Assembly: GCA_023140095.1 (NCBI GenBank)
Contig: JAGLMJ010000028.1
Coordinates: 1 to 12,336 of the forward strand
Direction of reading: 5' to 3'
Source of the DNA: Candidatus Omnitrophota bacterium
GTDB lineage: Bacteria > Omnitrophota > Koll11 > Zapsychrales > Zapsychraceae
Length of the DNA stretch: 12,336 nucleotides
A program made the translations under genes and the position numbers. This document shows positions 7,081-12,336 of this stretch, in pieces; the first letter of the stretch is position 1; each line of letters starts with the position of its first letter. The notes beneath the pieces are model-generated. The model was not told where the DNA came from and did not search any database. It worked only from the letters and a program-made list of their open reading frames with translations.

Positions 7081-7183
7081 GTCATCCTGGAGGCCGTAAG
7101 GCCGAAGGATCTCGACCGGATAATCTAATCAGACCGGGCGAGATTCTTCCACTCCATTGTTTTAGAAGGGGTGTCAGAATGAC
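7081..7183. repeat. Palindromic intergenic element (REP/MITE-like)
   Basis: This 103-base imperfect inverted repeat fills the gap between apbE and the release-factor-like gene. The left end is GTCATCCTG with an inner GAAGGATCTCG (7104-7114). The right end, read on the minus strand, is GTCATTCTG (7183-7175) with an inner GAAGAATCTCG (7149-7139). Each pair differs at one base. The segments between outer and inner motifs differ: 14 bases on the left, including GGCCGTAAGGCC, and 25 on the right. Ends of the form GTCATTCTG...GAAGAATCTCG resemble a palindromic repeat I recall from many bacterial genomes. It encodes nothing. Its right end overlaps the stop codon of the next gene (7174-7176). Confidence 0.65.
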
Positions 7184-7608
7184 ATCTCGCTTAATTTATG
7201 CGGCCTGATCCGTCGCCGGGCCTTTTTCTTTTCAGAGACATGTTTCTTCGACTCAAGAATTTTTTCTTTTGAAGCCTTGGATCGCTTCCGGTTTTGCCGT
7301 TTTGTTTTCTGGCGCTCGTCAATTTCCTTCTGCTTCGCTTTGCGCTGCGTTTGCTCGATCTTCGCGATCAACAAGCAACGTGCCTTGTAACGGTTCAAGC
7401 CCTGGGAGCGTTCCTGGCTGCATTTAACCTGCATCTTTGTCGGGCCATGCAGCAGGACGACACACGTGGAAACTTTATTCACGTTCTGCCCGCCGGGACC
7501 TGAGGAACGGATGAAGGTCTCCTTAATATCTTTTTCAAAGATCTTCATGTGGAGCATTTTCCGCCGGAAATCTTTTGCTTTTTCGATCGAAATGCCGAAT
7601 TGTGTCAT
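7174..7608 (-). CDS. Small GGQ release-factor-like protein (C12orf65/MTRFR-type, RF-1 domain)
   Basis: This small protein (144 residues) is built from one RF-1 catalytic domain, without the codon-recognition domains of RF1/RF2. IKETFIRSSGPGGQNVNKVS contains the GGQ loop (39-41) that triggers peptidyl-tRNA hydrolysis. Downstream are MQVKCSQERSQGLNRYKAR and a very basic, likely helical tail (about 85-140) that could lie along rRNA. The order and motifs match the MTRFR (C12orf65) rescue factor of mitochondria and its bacterial relatives more closely than ArfB. A role in freeing peptide from stalled ribosomes or free large subunits is inference. I chose the ATG at 7608 (MTQFGIS) because GAGG lies six bases upstream; an in-frame ATG at 7620 has no such site. 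It follows prmA by about 31 bases and is probably co-transcribed. The stop comes from the palindromic element's end. Confidence 0.83.
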   Translation of the reverse strand: MTQFGISIEKAKDFRRKMLHMKIFEKDIKETFIRSSGPGGQNVNKVSTCVVLLHGPTKMQVKCSQERSQGLNRYKARCLLIAKIEQTQRKAKQKEIDERQKTKRQNRKRSKASKEKILESKKHVSEKKKARRRIRPHKLSEMSF

Positions 7609-7630
7609 TCGTGTCCTCATTGTGTCATTC
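7601..7630. repeat. Short tandem-like repeat around the release-factor start
   Basis: TGTGTCATTC occurs at 7601-7610 and 7621-7630, with a degenerate copy GTGTCCTCAT between them. It covers both candidate start codons and the ribosome binding site of the gene at 7174-7608. Confidence 0.5.
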
Positions 7631-7639
7631 TGACAGAGT

Positions 7640-8515
7640 TTAGACTTTTTTGTATAATAGCGCGACCCATCCCTCGCCTTTTTCTATTTTGACGCAACGC
7701 AACGGATATCGGGCATACGCCTGGCGAAAGACGTCATAACTGTTCAAAGAGATCCCGGAGACCGCCAGATATTTTCCCGGCTTGACAAAACTAATGATCT
7801 TATCGGCCGTCCGGATAAGTTCCTGAGTTAAGATATTGGCCGCGACGAGATCATATTGTTTCTTTGTTTGGTATTTTTGCACATCAGCCGTTTTAATGTC
7901 AACAGAGAAACAATCATTCTCAATGCAGTTTTGTCTGGCAATCTTGACCGCATCTTTGCAGATATCAATGGCTTGAACGTCTCCCGCGCCGCACTTTGCC
8001 GCGATCACGGCGAGAATGCCGGTCCCGGTCCCAAGGTCCAGGAAACTTTCAAATCGGCCCGTGCATCGTTCGATAAACTGTGCCATAAACCGTGTCGTGG
8101 CGTGCAGCCCTGTGCCGAAGGCGAGATCGGTGTCGATATAAATAGGCGCTCTGCCCCGGATCCGGCGCTTATGCTTATAACGCAAAGGAATGACCGCGAA
8201 CGTTCGTGTTAAGGAAAACGGCTTGAACTCTTCCTTCCACTTTGTCTGCCAATCTCCTTTCTCTAAGGATTTAAGCGTAACCGGAACACCTCTTAGATGA
8301 AACACGAGCAATCGTTTCTTCAGCGTAAGAGCTTTTGTGCGCGACTTAAAATAAACCGATAAATTCGTATGCGGCCATTGCTCGCACTCGATGATCGCGT
8401 CTTTCGCGACCCCGACGTTGAGCAGCAATCCTTTTAGGATCCCGATATTTCCCTTATCGGTTGAGTTCATTGTTATGGCGACTTCAAAGACCGTCCCCTT
8501 TTTCACTTTAGGCAT
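7640..8515 (-). CDS. prmA: Ribosomal protein L11 methyltransferase PrmA
   Basis: PrmA trimethylates ribosomal protein L11 using S-adenosylmethionine. The N-terminal third is the substrate-recognition domain, starting with TVFEVAI. DWQTKWKEEFKPF (88-100) and the PrmA signature DTDLAFGTGLHATT (128-141) lead into a Rossmann methyltransferase domain. That domain has FLDLGTGTGILAV (158-170, SAM-binding glycine loop), AID (182-184) and DLVAANIL (222-229). Its 291 residues are the usual length. The ATG at 8515 is kept because the first conserved strand begins at about residue 9; the ribosome binding site is weak. A TATAAT box (8518-8523) lies so close to the start that it would give an almost leaderless mRNA, so it may be chance. 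It diverges from the plus-strand gene at 8638 and leads into the release-factor-like gene. Confidence 0.94.
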   Translation of the reverse strand: MPKVKKGTVFEVAITMNSTDKGNIGILKGLLLNVGVAKDAIIECEQWPHTNLSVYFKSRTKALTLKKRLLVFHLRGVPVTLKSLEKGDWQTKWKEEFKPFSLTRTFAVIPLRYKHKRRIRGRAPIYIDTDLAFGTGLHATTRFMAQFIERCTGRFESFLDLGTGTGILAVIAAKCGAGDVQAIDICKDAVKIARQNCIENDCFSVDIKTADVQKYQTKKQYDLVAANILTQELIRTADKIISFVKPGKYLAVSGISLNSYDVFRQAYARYPLRCVKIEKGEGWVALLYKKV

Positions 8516-8584
8516 GAATTATAGATTATCCTTAATCCTTGCGTTTTGCAACAGCAAAATTCCTGTAAATGCGTGAGAAAAAGT

Positions 8585-8613
8585 TTGATTTTTGCCTTCA
8601 AACGCAATAGACT
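8585..8613 (+). promoter_or_regulatory. Candidate promoter of the plus-strand gene
   Basis: TTGATT (8585-8590) and TAGACT (8608-8613), 17 bases apart, each match four of six sigma70 consensus bases. The start point would be near 8620, just before the strong ribosome binding site AGGAGG at 8626-8631. Confidence 0.45.
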
Positions 8614-8637
8614 GGTGTTACGAAAAGGAGGGTTGTT

Positions 8638-9159
8638 ATGGTGTATCCACTATTTCTTATTGTCGCAAGCATCGTTATTATCATTCTCCTATTTTTCCTT
8701 GAACGGGCTTTTCACAAGATCGCCGAACTCGAACATACCCTGGCCGAAGAAAAACGCAAACGGAGCATGCCGCTTTTGACCCTGGAGGTCAATACGGACG
8801 ACGATTACGGGATGTTCCTGATCAATGACAGTTACTGCTACGCCAAGAACATCCGGGCCGGCGACCTAGACGTTGTCGTTGACTATGGCTTCAAGAAACA
8901 TATTACCTTGAAGTTCGATGCGCTTGAAATACTTAAACCCAACGGAAGAAGCCGATTGAATTACCGCGTTTTCGACGGCGAATATGATACAACAATGACC
9001 GATTCAAAGAATATCCTGAACCATTTCCCGGACGCCCCCATCGAAATGCATTTGCGTTATGAGAACATCGAAGGGGACCCGTTCACCTCGACCATTATTC
9101 CCGAGAATGGCCAATACGTCGTTCGGGAGGTTACTCCCATCCAAAAGACAAGCCGCTGA
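8638..9159 (+). CDS. Unrecognised membrane-anchored protein with a predicted beta domain
   Basis: I do not recognise this 173-residue protein. Residues 3-21 form one transmembrane helix. A charged, probably helical linker follows (22-44, ERAFHKIAELEHTLAEEKRK), then a domain of alternating hydrophobic residues. FLINDSYCYAKNIRAGDLDV and ITLKFDALEILKPNGRSRL follow a pattern common in beta-sandwich domains of the 'N-G-A-N-V, then L-P-G' kind; this fold guess is inference. Positive residues all follow the helix, so the domain may face the cytoplasm. There are few cysteines and no catalytic motif. The ATG at 8638 has AGGAGG (8626-8631) six bases upstream, the best initiation site in the window. It is the only plus-strand gene, with its own promoter candidate. 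Its stop lies in the stem of a terminator hairpin. Confidence 0.85.
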   Translation: MVYPLFLIVASIVIIILLFFLERAFHKIAELEHTLAEEKRKRSMPLLTLEVNTDDDYGMFLINDSYCYAKNIRAGDLDVVVDYGFKKHITLKFDALEILKPNGRSRLNYRVFDGEYDTTMTDSKNILNHFPDAPIEMHLRYENIEGDPFTSTIIPENGQYVVREVTPIQKTSR

Positions 9160-9182
9160 GAACGTTCCCTCCCAGCGGCTTG
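9149..9182. terminator. Bidirectional intrinsic terminator between convergent genes
   Basis: CAAGCCGCTG (9149-9158) and CAGCGGCTTG (9173-9182) form a perfect 10-bp GC-rich stem with a 14-base loop. On the minus strand it is followed by TCTTTT, a fair U-run for ending the hflK-hflC transcript. On the plus strand the downstream run is poor (CTTAAACACTTCTG). The plus-strand gene's TGA (9157-9159) overlaps the left arm. Confidence 0.72.
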
Positions 9183-9209
9183 CTTAAACACTTCTGTTCT
9201 CCCTAGAAT

Positions 9210-10172
9210 CTAAAGAGCGCCTTTTACCCCATTTAAATACTCATAAAAATCATTCTCTGTCGTGAGTATTAAAGTCGTGTGCGCGTTAATGGTTTTGCGG
9301 TAGGTCTCTAGAGTCTTAACAAAAGAGTAAAACTCCGGATCCTTATTATACGCGTCAGCATAGATCTTGATCGCTTTCGCATCCGCTTTTCCCTTGACCT
9401 CCTGGGCCGTGCGATAAGCCTCGGCTTGGATCTGCTGCAATTCCTTGGCGCGCTGCCCTTCGATCTCGGCTTTTTTCCCCTGGCCTTCCGAGCGGAATTG
9501 CTCGGCGGCGCGCTTGCGTTCCGAGATCATGCGCTCATAGACCTTGCGCTGGACTTCCTTGACATAATTAATGCGCTTGATCTTAACGTCGACAAGTTCA
9601 ACGCCATAGTCCTTAACAGCCTCGGCAGCTCGTTCAAGGATCATCGCGCTTAAGGCCGCTCTTCCTTTTTTGATCGACGCGAGCGCTGTTTTGCCGAACT
9701 CTTCGGACGCGGTCTCTAAAACTTCCGTGTCTCCCTCTTCGATCAACCGGTTACTATTACGGATCGCTTCAATGAGCACGTGACTGGATATCACCACTCG
9801 GGCCTTGGCATCAATAATATCATCGAGACGGGTTTGGGCATTTGGTTCCGTTCCAACCCGCTTCATGAACTTAAGGGCATCGGCAATACGCCAACGCGCT
9901 GTTGTATCGACCCATATCAGGCGTTTTTCGCGGGTCGGCATCTGATCGGCATCGCCATCCCAAGCGAGGATCCTCTTATCAAAATAATTTGCCGTCTGTA
10001 TAAAGGGAAGCTTGAAATACAGCCCGGACTGCGTTTTCGGTTGGCCGACCAATTTCCCGAATTGCGTCACCACAACTTGCTGGGTCTCATCGATCGTATA
10101 GAAAGCGCCGCTTACGCCCAGGATCAAAAGTAAAATAACAATGCCAATGATCATACTCAATGTGTTTTTCAT
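9210..10172 (-). CDS. hflC: HflC, SPFH-domain membrane protein
   Basis: HflC pairs with HflK to form a large cage on the inner membrane that in E. coli encloses and modulates the FtsH protease. One N-terminal transmembrane helix (about 6-25) is followed by TIDETQQVVVTQFGKLVG, the usual HflC entry into the SPFH/PHB domain. GLYFKLPFIQ and KRILAWDGDADQMPTREKR come next, the latter typical of HflC. A long coiled coil (about 205-275) contains ERMISERKRAAEQFRSEGQG and alanine-rich repeats. The end, DPEFYSFVKTLETYRKTI, is also characteristic. At 320 residues it has the usual length. The start ATG overlaps the hflK stop by four bases (ATGA), so the two are translationally coupled. A terminator follows at 9149-9182. 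Confidence 0.95.
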   Translation of the reverse strand: MKNTLSMIIGIVILLLILGVSGAFYTIDETQQVVVTQFGKLVGQPKTQSGLYFKLPFIQTANYFDKRILAWDGDADQMPTREKRLIWVDTTARWRIADALKFMKRVGTEPNAQTRLDDIIDAKARVVISSHVLIEAIRNSNRLIEEGDTEVLETASEEFGKTALASIKKGRAALSAMILERAAEAVKDYGVELVDVKIKRINYVKEVQRKVYERMISERKRAAEQFRSEGQGKKAEIEGQRAKELQQIQAEAYRTAQEVKGKADAKAIKIYADAYNKDPEFYSFVKTLETYRKTINAHTTLILTTENDFYEYLNGVKGAL

Positions 10173-11167
10173 TTTAGAAGCCCCCCTTCACTTAAATTCA
10201 GCAATGGCAAAACAGTGTTCGCCTTAGGTTCAAAGACAAAGATCTTCCCGGCTTTCGGAATGATCTCTTCTAACGTTTCCAAATAGAGCCGGCGCTTTGT
10301 CACTTCTTTGGCATTCTTATAAGCGTTCCAAGTATCGAGAAACTTCGTCGCGTCTCCCTGCGCCTTGGCAACACGCGCGAGCGCGTATCCTTCGGCTTCG
10401 CGGATCGTCTTCTCAGCTTGCCCGCGCGCTTTAGGGATAACTTTATTGTACGCTTCCCAGGATTGGTTGATCACTTTTTCCCTCTCCTGCTCGGCCTCAT
10501 TGACTTCATTAAATGAGGCCTTGACAACCGCCGGCGGAAGGACTTCCTGCAATTCGATCTTATCGATCTGAACACCGCTTTTATAGTTATCCAAGGCTGT
10601 TTGAAGCAATTCTTTTACGGCCTGATTGATCTCATTTTTATGGGTTGTAATGGCCTCGTTGACGGAATAATCACCGATGACTTGACGCATAGCGGATTCG
10701 GAAAGGTCACGCACGGTCTCCCGGGGATTACGTACATTGAACAAGAGATGGACCGGGTCCTTGATCTTAAAATGGACGATCCAGGAGACATCCAGGACAT
10801 TCAAGTCGCCGGTGAGCATCAAGGACTCTTCATCGTAAGACTTCGAAGAATACTGCGTATTCACGCCGGCCTTAAGCGTCCGGAAGCCGAATTCCTCTTT
10901 AAAAACGCGCTCGACCCTGACTTTATCCAGTTTGTCGATATTAAAGGGTAACTTCCAATGCAAACCGGGTTGCGTTGTTTTTGAATATTTCCCGAAACGG
11001 CGAATAACGCCGACCTCGCCCTGATCGACCGAATAAAAACTTGTTAATGCAAAAAAACCGATCAAAAAGAAAACAATGATCATCGGCAACCACTTATTGG
11101 CATTGACAATATGCCGCCCTCCCTGCCTGAACAATTCTTCTGGTGTATCCGGAATTCTAAAAGCCAT
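10169..11167 (-). CDS. hflK: HflK, SPFH-domain membrane protein
   Basis: This is the partner of HflC in the HflKC complex. A short N-terminal tail precedes one transmembrane helix (about 26-45). SVDQGEVGVIRRFGKYSKTT and PGLHWKLPFNIDK then open the SPFH domain. Further landmarks are ESLMLTGDLNVLDVSWIVHF, the conserved NVRNPRETVRDLSESAMRQV and, at about residue 205, IELQEVLPPAVVKASFNEV. A coiled coil with QAEKTIREAEGYALARV follows. The family's long glycine-rich N-terminal stretch, as in E. coli, is missing, as in many other phyla. AGGAGG lies six bases before the ATG at 11167. The gene begins 18 bases after the glycosyltransferase stop and overlaps hflC by four bases. No ftsH is visible in the window. 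Confidence 0.95.
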   Translation of the reverse strand: MAFRIPDTPEELFRQGGRHIVNANKWLPMIIVFFLIGFFALTSFYSVDQGEVGVIRRFGKYSKTTQPGLHWKLPFNIDKLDKVRVERVFKEEFGFRTLKAGVNTQYSSKSYDEESLMLTGDLNVLDVSWIVHFKIKDPVHLLFNVRNPRETVRDLSESAMRQVIGDYSVNEAITTHKNEINQAVKELLQTALDNYKSGVQIDKIELQEVLPPAVVKASFNEVNEAEQEREKVINQSWEAYNKVIPKARGQAEKTIREAEGYALARVAKAQGDATKFLDTWNAYKNAKEVTKRRLYLETLEEIIPKAGKIFVFEPKANTVLPLLNLSEGGLLK

Positions 11168-11185
11168 GATATCCTCCTTTTGGGT

Positions 11186-12336
11186 TTAACCTGCCTGTCC
11201 GTTTTTTTCAATCTTGAGTATATGTTTTCCGCCGATACCGTCGAGCTCTTCAATGCGAAACGGCCGATCCTTTAGTATACGGTAAAGGTCAGCAACATTG
11301 CCATCCTTTAGAATAGCCCATGTGACCGGCCGTTCATTGAAGAAATCAACGACCATTTGGTCCTTATTCAAGAACGGTATCGGATGCGGGCTCCAAAATC
11401 CTTTCCCGTTGATATCAATAACCGCCATCGGCCTGTCCGTGTAATAGCGAATACCGCGCACATAAAATTTACTGGCCAAAACAGGCGTGTGTGATTGATC
11501 GATGGTTTTAAAAACATCGCAAATCGGCTTGCAGGAAACCCACGGTTCAATATAAGACCTGCTGGAATACGCCGCGCCGAGAAGCGTCAAGGTCACGCCC
11601 AGGTACGCAAAGATCATCGGAAGATACATCTTCTTCTTATTAAGCATGAAGATCAATAACGAAATGCACGCGAGCATACCCGCGGAAACATAAATGGGCC
11701 GCAGGTCCAAAATAATATCCGGATATTGCTTCGCCGAGATAATGCCGCCGATCGCAACTCCGATCAAAAGAATGGACATCACATAAGCGCATACTTTGAC
11801 AAGCCGGGGGTCTTCACCGTTCTGGGCCCGTTCCAATGCCCCGTTAAGGGTATAGGCAAGGATGATCGCGATCGCGGGAAAGGCGGGAAAAATATAGCTG
11901 GCCAGTTTCGAATGCGCCGGCTGGACAAAAATATAGATGCTGGCGATCCACGCCAAAAGAAAGAACAGCTTATCCCGCGATGCCAGCTTTTTCTTGAATT
12001 GCACAAAGATCGAGCGTGCCGCCGGGATCCAAAAAAGGAACCACGGCGTCACCCCGACAAACATCAGCATGATATAAAAATGCCAATTGTCCAGTCGCGC
12101 GTGCTCGGAGGCGAGGATCCGGCGCCAATGCACATTATAGAAATATTCTTCCAAGAACCACGCGCCATGGCGGACATACATAAGGATGTGCCACGGCAGG
12201 GCGAGGCCTAAAAACAGAAGCGATCCCCATATGGTCGCGCGGCATTTAAAAAACCCAAGATCCTTTTTGTAAATAAGAAAGATCAATACTGTCGCCGCTG
12301 GAAATACAATCCCTAAAAGCCCCTTTGTTAACACGG
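11186..12336 (-). CDS. Polyprenyl-phosphate-sugar glycosyltransferase, ArnT/PMT-like, C-terminal part (5' end beyond window)
   Basis: This is an integral membrane protein of the GT-C class, as in ArnT and protein O-mannosyltransferases, which move sugars from lipid-phosphate carriers to lipid A or proteins on the outer face of the inner membrane. The frame runs off the right edge; 382 residues remain. LTKGLLGIVFP, LALPWHILMYVRHGAWFLEE and a GVTPWFLFWIPA segment match the middle of this family. HSKLASYIFPAFPAIAIILA fits the conserved KLxxYxLP motif. Several more helices follow, then a soluble C-terminal domain (about 265-382). The N-terminal catalytic Asp/Glu loop is outside the window, so donor and acceptor cannot be judged. 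It is upstream of and close to hflK, probably in the same transcript. The GTG at 12334 is most likely an internal codon. Confidence 0.85.
   Translation of the reverse strand, partial: VLTKGLLGIVFPAATVLIFLIYKKDLGFFKCRATIWGSLLFLGLALPWHILMYVRHGAWFLEEYFYNVHWRRILASEHARLDNWHFYIMLMFVGVTPWFLFWIPAARSIFVQFKKKLASRDKLFFLLAWIASIYIFVQPAHSKLASYIFPAFPAIAIILAYTLNGALERAQNGEDPRLVKVCAYVMSILLIGVAIGGIISAKQYPDIILDLRPIYVSAGMLACISLLIFMLNKKKMYLPMIFAYLGVTLTLLGAAYSSRSYIEPWVSCKPICDVFKTIDQSHTPVLASKFYVRGIRYYTDRPMAVIDINGKGFWSPHPIPFLNKDQMVVDFFNERPVTWAILKDGNVADLYRILKDRPFRIEELDGIGGKHILKIEKNGQAG

Noticed and set aside
8518..8523. TATAAT directly before prmA as its promoter
   Set aside because: It is five to ten bases from the start codon, which would leave no leader, and no -35 is at the right distance.
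8544..8559. TTTTGC-aaca-GCAAAA small hairpin in the prmA/plus-gene gap
   Set aside because: A six-base AT-rich stem is too weak to assign a role, and it has no U-run or known riboswitch features.
11726..12211. Plus-strand open frame of 161 codons rich in Asp, Lys and Arg
   Set aside because: It is antisense to the membrane glycosyltransferase; the composition is what reverse reading of hydrophobic codons gives.

Overview
The window reads as a chromosomal housekeeping stretch from a Gram-negative-type bacterium of medium GC. HflK/HflC, an ApbE with a possible lipoprotein signal and a membrane glycosyltransferase of the ArnT/PMT kind all suggest a cell with an envelope of that type. The gene mix and the eukaryote-like DHFR would fit an uncultured PVC-related lineage such as Omnitrophota. 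That placement is a weak inference: there is no rRNA or marker gene here. I found no tRNA, rRNA, CRISPR array, insertion sequence or phage gene, and no gap over 300 bases lacks a gene.

Layout, left to right. Positions 1-2630 (minus strand) hold a likely operon that reads a CNNM/CorC-type DUF21-CBS membrane protein, then a DUF318/ArsP-like permease, then the start of glgB (glycogen branching enzyme, cut by the window edge). A good promoter candidate precedes it at 2691-2718. Positions 2768-3136 hold the decayed C-terminal half of an EAL (c-di-GMP phosphodiesterase) domain, followed by a eukaryote-like dihydrofolate reductase (3207-3758). Positions 3901-5928 encode an alpha-glucan phosphorylase (TTG start) and 6002-7057 an ApbE flavin transferase. 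A palindromic REP/MITE-like element (7081-7183) separates these from a two-gene unit, prmA (ribosomal protein L11 methyltransferase) followed by a small GGQ release factor of the C12orf65/MTRFR kind. The only plus-strand gene (8638-9159) encodes an unrecognised membrane-anchored protein with its own promoter, a near-perfect ribosome binding site and a shared bidirectional terminator. Positions 9210-12336 (minus) hold a tight operon of a membrane glycosyltransferase (partial), hflK and hflC.

How they work together: glgB and the phosphorylase are the two halves of a glycogen-like storage cycle (branching and phosphorolysis) but sit in separate transcription units. prmA and the release-factor-like gene both act on the ribosome. 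hflK/hflC would form the SPFH membrane complex that in other bacteria surrounds the FtsH protease; ftsH itself is not in the window.

I do not see a clear new multi-gene system. The best leads are the unknown plus-strand membrane protein, the bacterial MTRFR-like gene whose stop codon is supplied by the end of a palindromic repeat, the eukaryote-type DHFR, and the perfect inverted repeat over the phosphorylase promoter region.
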